From assembly GCA_019044685.2 (NCBI GenBank), contig JAGTXX020000015.1:124001-188000 (forward strand): 64,000 nt of DNA. The letters run 5' to 3'. This stretch comes from Nannochloris sp. 'desiccata' (Eukaryota; Chlorophyta; Trebouxiophyceae; Chlorellales; Chlorellaceae). Shown here piece by piece: positions 48,233 through 59,000 of this stretch (positions are counted from its first letter, which is position 1; each line of letters opens with the position of its first letter). The notes beneath the pieces are model-generated. The model did not search any database. It saw nothing but the letters and a program-made list of their open reading frames with translations, and was not told where the DNA came from. The translations under genes and the position numbers were made by a program.

Positions 48233-49342
48233 TCAGACGGCAGTAGTTGCTGCCTGTGCTGCAAGAGTGGCGGGAGAACTCATTGGGGTAGGTGTATAAG
48301 AAGAGAATCCGTTAATCGGTTGACGGCAAAAAGGGCATTGAGGTAAAGCATGATCTTGTCCAGCACACAAGCGACGTGCACATTGAAAACACAAATCATG
48401 ATGGCATCCTAAGACTTGTACACCGACAGACCTATCCATGCAAATGTGGCAAATCTGATCAGAACAGTTGCCGCCGTTTTCTGAAGTAGAAGACGGTGAC
48501 TGAGATTTTCCGGAAGAGCAGGAGTCTAGAGCAAGGTCGCTGCAGCTAGTTGTGAGTCTAAGCGTCGATGCTGATGCCTTTAATCTGCTGCTAATAGGAG
48601 TATGAAGTGCAGTATGAACTCCTGTTGTCCTTGTTGTTGTCCTTGTTGTTCCTAAAAGAGAATCGAGTAGAGAATCAACTCGTTCTTCAAAAGTGCGTTC
48701 AGCATCGTCGCCGCCAAGTTTCGCGAGTTGTTGCAATTGCTCTACAGTAGCAGCTAATGCAGCCTGGCGATCATCGTTATCATTACCTCCAGTTGCAGAA
48801 GCAGCAACTGCAGCTGCGGCAGCAGCTGTAGCGCTCTCAAGCTTGCCTTCAGGCACAGCCAAGGCCGTGGCAATTTCACCGTCTTCAAGCAGCTTGCCTG
48901 GAGTTGCTGGTGTAAATCGCATTGTTGGTTCAATACCATACTGATGCGCTTGACGTTCCATCTCGTCGATAGCTATAAGAAGACGCGTTTTCCAAGCAGC
49001 AATACCGGCACGAGAAAGTGGACCCAGGCCGAATCCAGAAGAAGCTAATTGAGACAAGGTTCCGCTGCTGCTACCACTGCCGCTCCCATCGTCTGTTGCT
49101 AAGGGGTCCTCTTCTGCAGCAGCTAGAAGTTGACGTCGACGGTATTCAATCGCAGCATCTAAGATAGTGGCAAGAACACCGGTTGCGGCGGTTTTCAAGA
49201 GAAGTACAATTAGATTTTTTATGCTAGCACGACGCTGGCGCTGAACATCCGGCTCGGTGCATGGTCTTTGAAGCCAGCGTTGGAGAGCTTCTAACACGAG
49301 CTGCTGGCCTGTGTAGACCGTAACTTGGAAGAGACGGTTCAT
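48233..49342 (-). CDS. RING-finger E3 ubiquitin ligase-like protein (XBAT-like tail)
   Basis: This is a 369-residue intronless protein. The C3HC4 RING is at about 297-340: CHICMDRSVGVQVLGCHHDL, CFQCARRLC, then CPFCRQPI. The N-terminal ~75 residues are helical (QLVLEALQRWLQR), followed by Ala/Gly/Ser-rich linkers. The RING sequence and its short tail resemble the plant XBAT/XB3 group, whose members also have N-terminal ankyrin repeats; none are visible here. As the ATG at 49342 is preceded by an AT-rich promoter-like region, I take the protein as complete. It probably transfers ubiquitin, but its substrate cannot be inferred. Confidence 0.8.
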   Translation of the reverse strand: MNRLFQVTVYTGQQLVLEALQRWLQRPCTEPDVQRQRRASIKNLIVLLLKTAATGVLATILDAAIEYRRRQLLAAAEEDPLATDDGSGSGSSSGTLSQLASSGFGLGPLSRAGIAAWKTRLLIAIDEMERQAHQYGIEPTMRFTPATPGKLLEDGEIATALAVPEGKLESATAAAAAAVAASATGGNDNDDRQAALAATVEQLQQLAKLGGDDAERTFEERVDSLLDSLLGTTRTTTRTTGVHTALHTPISSRLKASASTLRLTTSCSDLALDSCSSGKSQSPSSTSENGGNCSDQICHICMDRSVGVQVLGCHHDLCFQCARRLCAGQDHALPQCPFCRQPINGFSSYTPTPMSSPATLAAQAATTAV

Positions 49343-50084
49343 TTGTGTGACCAGAAATGTTTTTATAAAGGGGAGAGAGGCTTTAGTTGAACATCAGGAA
49401 ATAGATACAAAAAAGTATCGATGATGCTTCTGCAAAGGGCATAGGAGGGGAAATGGTCAGATAAATTCCAACGGCATTGTTTGATTAGATATTGAAGGAC
49501 TTGTAATTGGCCTGAACCCGTGCGTTACGCCCTGAAACGACTCATTGTAGCCTACTATTACCGAATTCAACTTTTTGCTGACAAATAAGTTCGAAACTAG
49601 CTCCAATGACGGAAAACCGCAGCCCTCTAGTATCGGCTATATTAATTTCGACTGGTTAGAGGATCATCCCTACCTTTGGTTCGTGGCTAGAGTGAATGCT
49701 GATTGCCAGAAATTACAAAGCCTAGAGGAGAGGCCCTGGAGGGACCGTGCCAGTGGCTCAGACAATAACCAAGGTCCTAAACTTAAATAGAAATGCTGGC
49801 AATGGTAAGGTGGCGGTCATAAATCGCCAACAAGCCAAGATATCGAAGCGAACTCTTTGCTTGCTTCGAATCTCTGCCGACAGGACTTCCGGGACAATTC
49901 TCCGAAATCAAACGATTCAAATTTTCGTTACACAGGATCGTCATATCAAAGCATCTAAACACGGAACAAAAGCGCAAAAGTCATAATATGGGACAACACA
50001 ACACAATAGTACAACAAACAAACCAGCATGCAAAACCACCCGCCTTTCAAAATTAATTTCCTCAACGCTTTTTTGTCGTTTTAT
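49343..50084. other. Intergenic, RING gene promoter
   Basis: This is 742 bases with only short, domainless open frames on both strands (for example 49575-49790 on the plus strand). I see no upstream exon that would add ankyrin repeats to the RING gene. Confidence 0.45.
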
Positions 50085-51554
50085 TTATTTCCATTCTCCT
50101 GTCTCCGCAGGCTGCATCTCCACCGCTACGTCTTCATTTTCATCTCCAAAAATCTCCTTTTTCATTTCTTGCAGCAAGCATTCCTCATCAGACTCCGCAC
50201 ACTCATTACCGCTTCCCGCCCCGCCCATCAGCTCACCAGCAGCAGTACCAACCCCAACCAGCAGAAACTCACACCTCTCGTACTCCAAAAGAGAAGGATC
50301 AGTGCATCCTATCCATGCATAATTCCCAAATTCCTTTTTTTTCTCGGGAGTATATTCGGCTTTCTGTTCCAGCCCAATAGTACCGGTACCGCCACTGCCC
50401 CCAGCGGCTTCTCCTTCAGCTCCTCCTTGCTGAGTAAAGCTGGGTTCATTCTTGGGATTCTTAATAGAAAATGCATACGAGCCTTCTTGAGGAATCGCGA
50501 AATCTTCCTGTACCTCGCCCGGCTGCTGCGGTACAATTAATTTCAGCACCAAATTAGTCCTCCCAGCACCAGCTCCAGATCCCCCAAGATTTACGATCGC
50601 ATACGTAGCTTCTCCTACTGCACGAGCTGCAGCTACATGGCGAGTTCCACGTGTTTTTGTTTCGTAGCTTTTCGGTCCAAGTTCTGCCGTCAAGCTCTCG
50701 ACAGAGTCGCCGACAGCTTCAATAAAACCGAAGAATCGTTCGTGGCCGGAGACCCTAGGTAAGCGTTTCTTGCCTAGAACAGCAAGACGAGGTTTACGGC
50801 CAGTAGCCTGGGGTGCAAATATCATGTAGAAACGTTGGACTTCAGAAAGGGAAGAAGCTTCTTCGAGGCCGACTTTTGGCCTGTAGAAAAATAAGAGACG
50901 GCCTTGTTCGACTGTTCCCTCGACTTCAGTGGGAGCAGCGGCGGCGGTGGTGGTGGTGGTAGCAGGAGGCTCTTCAGTTTTGGGCTGCTCTTGTTCTTGC
51001 TGTTGTTGTTTTTCTTCCTCCACAGGGTGGGCTTCAGCAGCAGCAGGTGCTTCCGCTTCCTGGGTTTCCATGACAGCAGCAGCGGAGGGAGGTGCCGTCG
51101 CACCGCCTTCTTCAGCTTGGGTGGGCTGTTCTTCTTCTCCTTGAAATACGTATTTTGCTAGTCCCTCTTCCATGCCTTGAGTCTCAGGCTCAACAGTCTG
51201 TTGCTCTTGCTCAGCTTGTTCCTGCTGTTGTTCTTCTTGAGGAGCAGCTGCCTCGGCAAACTGGGGGGGTTCAGGAGGCAACAGCATCTCCTCTCCTTCT
51301 TCTTGTTGTGCAGGCTCCTGCTGCTGGGGCTGCTGGGGGGCCTGCTGAGGCTCTTCAGCAGCCAATCTCATTTTCTTTGCTTCTTCATCGCTTTCAGGAG
51401 GAGAATGCTCCTCATGCTGTAATTCTCTACCACCCATTTTCTTTGAGGGGCGACCTCTTTTTTTTTCTCCCGCAGCGGCACCACCACCTCCTTTTTTGCC
51501 CTTCTTACCCCGTTTGGGGGAGGTTTCACCGTATTTTTCATCGTGTTCAGACAT
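50085..51554 (-). CDS. Glu/Gln-rich protein with a conserved-looking C-terminal domain, function unknown
   Basis: This is a 489-residue intronless protein. The first ~45 residues are basic (KRGKKGKKGGGG, KKRGRPSKK), resembling an AT-hook-like or nuclear localisation patch. Residues about 50-225 are Glu/Gln/Pro/Ala low complexity. From about 225 a compact mixed alpha/beta domain begins with GRLLFFYRPKVG, followed by GKKRLPRVSGHERFFGFIEA and a later GSYAFSIKNP. The domain has the look of a bacterial-type conserved hypothetical protein, but I cannot name a family. The C-terminus is acidic. A nuclear location is likely; any activity is unknown. Confidence 0.75.
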   Translation of the reverse strand: MSEHDEKYGETSPKRGKKGKKGGGGAAAGEKKRGRPSKKMGGRELQHEEHSPPESDEEAKKMRLAAEEPQQAPQQPQQQEPAQQEEGEEMLLPPEPPQFAEAAAPQEEQQQEQAEQEQQTVEPETQGMEEGLAKYVFQGEEEQPTQAEEGGATAPPSAAAVMETQEAEAPAAAEAHPVEEEKQQQQEQEQPKTEEPPATTTTTAAAAPTEVEGTVEQGRLLFFYRPKVGLEEASSLSEVQRFYMIFAPQATGRKPRLAVLGKKRLPRVSGHERFFGFIEAVGDSVESLTAELGPKSYETKTRGTRHVAAARAVGEATYAIVNLGGSGAGAGRTNLVLKLIVPQQPGEVQEDFAIPQEGSYAFSIKNPKNEPSFTQQGGAEGEAAGGSGGTGTIGLEQKAEYTPEKKKEFGNYAWIGCTDPSLLEYERCEFLLVGVGTAAGELMGGAGSGNECAESDEECLLQEMKKEIFGDENEDVAVEMQPAETGEWK

Positions 51555-53258
51555 TTCTGCAGCAATTTAACGAAAGAATGTATTGTTATAGGAACAATAA
51601 CAACGTCCAAGGGAAGGGGAGAGAGTATTATATGAGAGAGGAGACGCTCTCGCGTTGCCTTTACACTAGCAGCACTGGTTTTCAAAAGCCTGTTCCTCTT
51701 CTTTCAATGTTTCATTCCCCAGTATATTCCAATCTCAAGTACCTACCTTCTTCAAACTCTTCCAATCCGATCTCTGTGTAGCGTTTTCGAGCTTGAGGAG
51801 GGGCCTCTCCAGACTCCACCGCAGCTTTGTACCTTGTGGTGACCATGTTATTATTATTACTTATTCAAACTGTGTCTTTACTTGGTTTGTGATTGTAAAC
51901 TGGCTCTATTGGGCCTCAATGTTGTTGTTACAGGCATTTTTTTGGCGTGACAATGTCAGAAAAGCAAATCCAAGGTTGAGCTGGAGTGTAGGAAGTTGAA
52001 TAGAAGCAGCCCAAGCCAGCAAATGAAAATTTTAACAGAATTTTTTTCTAGACCCTGGATTCTTTCTTATCCTCTTTGACTTTCTCTATATAAGCCTGAC
52101 CGTTGATGACTGTCTTATCATCTTTTAAGTATCATTGTAACACTGCTAAGCTACTCAGTCCTAGTCACAGCACAGGTCGTCTTACATTATGGCACCTAAA
52201 GCGCGGCGAACCTGCTCGCTCTCTAGATTGTCCAAAGTACATCCCTAACCAAAAACAACCCTCTTTGTTGGCCTTAGTGATGATAAGTTATCTACTTAAC
52301 CTATACATCTTGTCAAAGCTCCTTTGTTTCTCTGCTTTAGCTCTCGCTACAGATTTGCGACCCTTGGTTTCTTCACTCTCACTTTCCGTCTCACCGCTGA
52401 ACCATGCCTTCTAACCCTGCCTCTGTCCTTAGTTGTGGCTCTGGCTTCTGATCGCTGTTCGAAAGATTGCTGTTGATAAGAATGCATTTGCTGATTTAGA
52501 ACTCTTAGCAGACATTGATGCTGACTATGCCGTGATATGTTGATACTGAGAGGCCTTCTGATGAAATGCCAGATCTCATTGATGCTGTTGACAATGAGAA
52601 GGAATTCTGATGATGAATTCTCAGGTCGCACTAATGAGAGGAGTGTTGCGGCTCCGGATCTCATAGCAGACGTGCCGAAACCCATTGCAGTAGCTGTAGA
52701 GACTAATCACCTCGCCACTGCAGCTGCCGCAAGTGACCTAGATAAAATTATTAACTTATTATTTTTCTGCGCAGTGCCAGTGAGTCCTCGTGAGGCTGTT
52801 ATTCAATGGTCTGCTCAACATCAAATCAATGCTGTTGAAAATATTAACATTAAAATAATTTTATGCTGATGCGGAATCTGAACTGAATGAAAATATTGAT
52901 TTGCACTCTATTTCCGGTGTCGATTTAAATCCCCGTGTACAGCCTGCCAGCTACAAACAAATGCTGTATCCAAGCGAAAAGAAGCACTTCTGGTGCACAA
53001 GATCTCCTAGAAGAGGTGTAACTTGCGCAATCTACCACTGGTCAAGAAAATGATCCCGGCCCTCAGCGATGAGGGCGAAGAAGCAACCAGCAAAAAGACT
53101 AAAAGACAACGGGTGTCAAAAAACTGACGAGGCGGCGGGGCCTGCTGCCGCCCATCCCCCCACAGGCTATACAGAGAAAGTCAAAGAGAATAGGAAAGAA
53201 TCCAGGGTCTAGATATTAATTCTGTTGCAAAATGGAGTTTCTTTCCTTGCAATCTACT
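51555..53258. pseudogene. 1.7-kb gap with degenerate coding-like sequence
   Basis: From about 52,440 to 53,200 the plus strand reads as broken coding sequence. Phrases such as LELLADIDADY, DEMPDLIDAVDNEKEF and APDLIADVPKPI appear in changing frames with intervening stops. Later there is PASYKQMLYPSEKKHFW, faintly like the region before the reverse transcriptase of Ty1/copia elements. The repeated D-L-I-A/D motif suggests an internal repeat. I read this as a decayed gene or mobile element, with no confident family. The first part, 51,555-52,400, holds the promoter of the gene starting at 51554 and nothing else that I can see. Confidence 0.35.
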
Positions 53259-55568
53259 TTATTCTACTAATTCAGAGAGGCTGAGATCAACCCCAGGTTG
53301 ACTTATTCTAGGCCAAATTTTTAGCATCCCTCTTACATGCGCTGTCCCCACAACCGCAACCATCTTTCTCGGTAAAGATGATGATGATGATGGCAAGACA
53401 AAGCGCCCTTCACCATCTCCCATAGGACAGACTCGTGGATCTGTGTCCCCTTTAGGCATGGCATACCTATAATGAACGCTACCACTATTATTTTCTGTAC
53501 GTCGTACATATGCAGGAGTTAGTCCTTTCGAGGCAGTCGCTGCTGTGCCTGCTGTGCTGCTCATCGCTACAGCTACCAAAGCTTTTGCCATGTACTCGTC
53601 TCTTTCGCGGATGACAGAGTCCATCGCTCCAGGCCATTTCAGTAACGCATCTTCTCCATATAAAGCTACTATGTCACTTTTATTACTTTGAAGAGGTTCT
53701 TTAATTTTTACGATGTCTTCGATCTCCGCAGCCGACATTTTAGAAAACTTTCGAATTTCTAAAAGAGGAGCGAGAATAGGCCACAGCGCTGCAGCAAGAG
53801 GGACCACCACAGCAAATGTTGAAGGAGCAAAAGTGGCAAGACTAGTAAGTGGAGTACTATCTGCAACTGAGCTGGTGATAATAGCTCCAGTAATCGCAGC
53901 AGGCACAGCGCCAAGTAAAAACGGAGAATACGATTTCCAGATTCCTTGGGCTAGACGACGGCCAGTGACACTTGCTGGTCTATCTACTAAATAGACGTGT
54001 TGAGTGTGACATTTGGCTGCCGATTCAAGTGCAGCCTGCCATGCTGTGCCTGTCCCGATACCCACAGCACGCCCAGCAGCTGCTTGATACTTGGCGTATT
54101 CTTGAGTCAATGCAGCTGCGAAACTGGCAGCGAGGCCGCCTCCTCCTCCTCCTCCTCCTCCAGACGAGCCAGAATGAAGGGACGAGTAATTTTCTATTCC
54201 ATAAGCAAGCTCGCTATCAGTCCATTTCTCAATTTCAACATTTTTTGAATTTTTTGATAACGCTGTTGTTGAGATTGCCATGTCAGCAGCAGCGGCAGCC
54301 TGGTTAGCATTAACAACATCAGGAGCTTCGCTGCTACTTCTCCCAGTTGAAGAGCTCATTATCTTGCCATCATTCAACATAATTTTTAACCCTGCTCCTG
54401 CATTTGTAGTTGTACTTGTAGAAGCAGCAGCAGCAGAAGAAGTAGTTTTATTCAATTTTTTAGGCGCTTGCCGAGTAAATGATTGAATACCAATTCCTTT
54501 ACCGCCAACTGCTGTCCCCTCTAAACCAGTAACACTATCAGTGATTATATTACTACTAATATGAACTACTATTGTGCCAGTTTCTACGCCAGTAAAGGCT
54601 ACAGAAAGCTCTTTTAATTTCATTTCTTCTTGGCTCCCGCTTGCAGCCCGTATTAAAGCCGCTCGTGCCCTGAGCAAGGCACCTAAACCATCTACTTTCC
54701 CACTTTGCAACGCTTCTTCTTTGATTTTCGTTAAGAAATCTTCAGAAAACACCGTTTTTGTGCTCGCAAAATCAATATCAAAAGAAAGTTTTTGCAAAGG
54801 TGGCAGCTTCCTCATCGATACCAGAAAGTCAATTTTCCCCAGTGGAGCAGACATAATAAGCTTGTCCTCAGAAGAATCTAGCATAAGCGCAGGAGCACCA
54901 TTAGGTCCACATGGCTTCGTCACAGGTCGTACAGTACCAAAGAGACCGGAAGAAAGAAGCTCGATAACGTCATCTTCAATTTCAGAGGCGCTGATGTCGT
55001 CTTGGATTTCACTTTTTAAACGACTTGTCAACTGTTGAAGTGTTGGCCAGTTTTTATCTTCAGGGCTGTATCCAGTAATGGTGACGGATGGAGCATGGAA
55101 TCTTTGAGGGGGAGGCGAATTTTCAGGGATCAGAAGGCCAGTGCGATCCCGACAAAGTTCAAGTGCCACAAGGTCGGGTTTCAACGTGGCAATTAACTGT
55201 TGAATGTGGCTAACAGAGACTTTGGATACGTGAGAGATTCCTAGAATGTAGATCTCTGTATCTCCTGCTTTGACAACGGCAGTTGCGTTCCTTAGGTCCT
55301 CGGGCAGGTGTCGTATAGAAGTATTATTATTAGGTGGCGCAGTGGAGGCGGAGGAGGAGGCGGTGGCCAAGACGCTGGGAGAGGAATTGGCACGAGTTGG
55401 TCTCACCGAGTGTGTTCCAGCAGACGAAATTCGCTGCCTTTGGTTCGACCGTGCCTTAGATACATCATTATCGGAGATTCTAGAGTAGTACGGACCTTGG
55501 CCAAAAGAGAAAGGTGAGATCAGGGATACATCTTTACTTGGCATCAGGCCCAGAAGTGGGATCCCCAT
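53259..55568 (-). CDS. TraB/PrgY-family protein with large internal insertion
   Basis: This is a 769-residue intronless protein. The N-terminal TraB motif is ILGISHVSKVSVSHIQQL at about 108, followed by DLVALELCRDRTGL. The C-terminal half contains the rest of the fold (VYLVDRPASVTGRRLAQGIW), three Ala-rich hydrophobic segments likely to be membrane helices, and the second histidine motif VVGTAHVRGMLKIW near 740. Between them is a low-complexity insertion of about 250 residues, rich in Ser, Thr and Gly. TraB-domain proteins have a GxxH motif pair resembling metalloprotease-like EreA/GumN proteins. In plants some sit at the outer mitochondrial membrane. The basic leader suggests organelle targeting. 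Confidence 0.85.
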   Translation of the reverse strand: MGIPLLGLMPSKDVSLISPFSFGQGPYYSRISDNDVSKARSNQRQRISSAGTHSVRPTRANSSPSVLATASSSASTAPPNNNTSIRHLPEDLRNATAVVKAGDTEIYILGISHVSKVSVSHIQQLIATLKPDLVALELCRDRTGLLIPENSPPPQRFHAPSVTITGYSPEDKNWPTLQQLTSRLKSEIQDDISASEIEDDVIELLSSGLFGTVRPVTKPCGPNGAPALMLDSSEDKLIMSAPLGKIDFLVSMRKLPPLQKLSFDIDFASTKTVFSEDFLTKIKEEALQSGKVDGLGALLRARAALIRAASGSQEEMKLKELSVAFTGVETGTIVVHISSNIITDSVTGLEGTAVGGKGIGIQSFTRQAPKKLNKTTSSAAAASTSTTTNAGAGLKIMLNDGKIMSSSTGRSSSEAPDVVNANQAAAAADMAISTTALSKNSKNVEIEKWTDSELAYGIENYSSLHSGSSGGGGGGGGGLAASFAAALTQEYAKYQAAAGRAVGIGTGTAWQAALESAAKCHTQHVYLVDRPASVTGRRLAQGIWKSYSPFLLGAVPAAITGAIITSSVADSTPLTSLATFAPSTFAVVVPLAAALWPILAPLLEIRKFSKMSAAEIEDIVKIKEPLQSNKSDIVALYGEDALLKWPGAMDSVIRERDEYMAKALVAVAMSSTAGTAATASKGLTPAYVRRTENNSGSVHYRYAMPKGDTDPRVCPMGDGEGRFVLPSSSSSLPRKMVAVVGTAHVRGMLKIWPRISQPGVDLSLSELVE

Positions 55569-56041
55569 CGCGGCAATAGGGCAACTGGGTTTTGAAACTA
55601 TGGTTTTTCAAGATACAATTGGGGTTAAATAGGCTCAGAACTTGCTTATCAAAACTATCTTGGATTTCCCCCGATCGGAAGTATTTCTGATTTCCGACTT
55701 AGCGCATTTGTGAAGCTCTCTTCCAGCCATTTTATCTCCCACTACTTATATCTTTTGAGACAGTAAATCCGGTTATACTTGTTAAAGACGCAAAAGCCAA
55801 CACTTTTACCTACATTTGCTGAAATCGAAAGTGGTTAGTTCAGATCTTCTCAACAACTCTTGAAGCTCTGCAGGGTGAGTTTAAGCAGGCCGTATATCAT
55901 TTATTACGACAAGCTAAGAAGATCGCGCTTGCTTTAATCTAATTCCTTTGACCTTCTGCTAATCAATTGCAATCTTGCCATCTCTCTTAATTTGCTCAAA
56001 ACAGAGAACGTGTCTAATTGCTCCTTCCAGCAGGCCAGGCC
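55569..56041. promoter_or_regulatory. Divergent promoter region with a probable 5'UTR intron
   Basis: This is 473 bases between the TraB gene and the long coiled-coil gene. A GTGAGT donor at 55875 and a CAG acceptor at 56004 bound a probable intron in the 5'UTR of the plus-strand gene, ending 38 bases before its ATG. Confidence 0.5.
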
Positions 56042-59000
56042 ATGGATACCCCTCGCAGTAGCACAAGTGTCACACACTATGGCACGCCAAATGGCACGCC
56101 TCGAGGGACTCCTCCTTCAATAGGAACTTCTGCCAGAAAAGGTCCCCGTCCACCAGGAGAGTCGCCTGCCTTTGACGTTGAGCTCAACAAGCTCCGTAGC
56201 CAACTTCGCAGCGTCGATCTAGAAAAAAATGACCTTGCAAAAGAAGTACGCACTTTATTGAGCCAAATCGCATCTAAAGATGCAGCCATAGAAGCCTTGG
56301 AGTACCGCAGTACCGCCGCTGAAGAACAGGCACTACAAGCGGAAGGCCAGCTCGCTTCTTCGCGCCGAGAAGCACTTAAACACGAAAAAGAACGTAAACG
56401 TCTTCAATCTGAGCTCGATGCAGCTAACGCCGATGCAGATAGACTAAATCAACTTGTCTTGGCAGGTACCGGTGGTGAGGGTGGCGGGAATAGCATGGAG
56501 GACGTCGTGCGTCTACACAACCAGCTTGCATCCCAGCGTAAAGAAATCATGCGACTCAAAGAAGAGTGTAAAGGTGCTAATAATGTTATAATGGCGAAAG
56601 ATAAAGCTTTAATTCAAGTGGAGGCGGAAATTGCTGCAGCTAAAGAGGCGAATGCATCTCGTAAAGACGATCAAAATAAGATTCGCGACCTTCGACGACA
56701 ATTAACAGAAGCGCATGCAAAGCTAGGTGGCTCTGAACGACTTGGTTTAATGGTAGAAACAGAAGCATCTGAAGTGAAGGCTGAGCTCACGACAAGAACG
56801 GCTCAATTTGAAAAACAACAAGAAATGATGGCGAAGATGCAAGCAGAAGTTACTGCAGCGCAAACTGCTATTATGGACGCGGAGCGTATTGCTGCAGAAG
56901 CCAAGGCTGATGCAGCAGCGGCAATGGCACTTGCGGAAAAAGCCCGATTGGCAGAAGCAGCACGAATGAAAGAAGGTAGCTATATTTCACATCTTAAGCA
57001 TGCAGAAGAACTACGATTGCGTGAAGATGAGGCAGATGCATTAAAAGAAAGGTTACAAGCGGCGCAGCGTGAGCTTCAACTTGCAAAATTACTGAGACAC
57101 CGTGTACTTAATGCTGTTGACATGGCCGTGGATACAATTATCACTGGAGAAGACGTTTCCGAAGAACTAAAAACCGCTTCTGGTATTGTAGATGAGCTTC
57201 GTGGTCAGATAAAGGAGCTTAGGGCAGCATTAGCTGCGAAAGATGCAGATATCGCAGCTCTAGAGAATTTGAAAAATGCCTCTTTGGCAAGAGCGTTGCA
57301 TGAAAAATTAGAGGCTCATAATGCAAAAGCACGGCTGGCACAGGAGATAGGGGAATATAATTACACTATAGAATTTAATGAACCTGCTCCTGGGCCAAAA
57401 GAGCAGGCGGAAGCTGCTGCAGCAGCTGCTGCAGCTCAGGAAGCCGCCTCTGCGACGAGTGTCGCAGCTGTTGCTGCGGAGCGAGACGCAGCAAATCTGG
57501 CAGCAGCAGAAGCGAAACTTCTTGCAACCCAAGCCCAAAAATTAGCAGAAAATGCAGCTCAAGGAGAAGCTCAAGCTGTGACAGCAAAAGAAGAGGCAGT
57601 AGCAGCAAAGCATGTAGCAGAGGCTGCTGCCGCAGCAGCAGCTCTAAGGGTGACTGAGATGCAATCAACTTTAGCTTCTAAAGAACAAGAAGTTGAAGGC
57701 ATTCATAAAGCTTTAGCAGCTTTAAAAGAAGTAGATCAACGCCGTCAACTAGATGCCGAAGCAGGCGTCAGTCGGTTGGAAGAAGCGTCGGCGGAAGTGG
57801 CAAGGCTCACTGCCCTCGTCGCTGCAGCAGAACTTACTAGAGAGAATATGGCTACAGAGCTAGAAACTGCAAAGAAGGATGTCATCACTCTAGAAGACAA
57901 GGTCAAAGAGGTGACTACAGCTAGTAACAAAGCATCCACAGCAGCGTTGACTGAACTGGAAGCAGCAAGAAGCCAGCTGGAAGCTACTAGTAGCCAATAT
58001 AGCGAAATGAAGGAGAAAATTAAAATAGCTGAAGCTGCAGCCGCTGCTGCGACGTTAGCTGTAACTAATAAAGAACACTCTGAGCGTGCAACTGCCATCG
58101 AAGCAGCTGCTGCTGCTGCTGCTGCTGCAAAAGAAGCGCAGCAGGCTCAGAATGACCTTGAAATTCAGCTCCGTGATAAAGAACTACTCGTAGCAGATCT
58201 CGAGTCCACACTTAAAAAACAGGAAATTGATGCGGCAGAACAGGCGACTCAGCTCGCTGGAAAAATTGCTGAAGTCGAGTCTGCTTCAGCTGCGTTAGAA
58301 GCTCTTCAAACTGCACTTGAAGGTGCGCGTGAAGAAGCAGCTGCCGCCCAAAAGGCTGCTAGTACTCCTGTTCGTCTTACAGAAGATGAAGAGAGAGAGG
58401 CACCAGCTCAGCTTCGTACCCCTTCAGCTATAAGAACCGCGGCTGCTGCTGCTACTATTGCTGCTGCTGCATCAGTGGAGCCCATAGCAGGTGCCACTGC
58501 AGTAGCTAACCGGGCTAATGATGGTGATGGCGGTGATGTCCCTGTTGCTACCAGTTTGAAGGCAGATGCCGACCATCTTCATGAGCTGGTCGCTTCAAAA
58601 GTCGAGGTCGCTGTACTTAAACAAAAGATTGATGAACTCGAAAGTGAACTCGCTGCTCTCTCTCCTCTCCGTCACGGACAGATCACCCCAAGCGGTGCAG
58701 TTCAAGTCGGCGGCAGTGATGATGGCTCTTCAAGTGATTTGGAAGTAAGCGATGATGAAGATGATGAGGACCTTTCACGTGGTCTTCGTTTCCGTCGTGG
58801 TGATGCCAGTACTAGTTTAAAGGATGCTGGAATGACCTCTGCTGCACTGGCGTCTGTATTAGATAAATTAATAACAGCTCGACAATCTGGCACTGGTACT
58901 GCTGAGAATGGTACGAGCGAGGCTGCTGTATATGAGGAGGCAAAAAGATTATTACAAGCTGAGCTTGCTCGCCTTGGAACTGAGCTCGCTGATGATGCAG

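Noticed and set aside
49575..49986. Plus-strand short open frames upstream of the RING gene
   Set aside because: No domain and no coding-like codon use; also not usable as extra exons because the RING gene is on the other strand.
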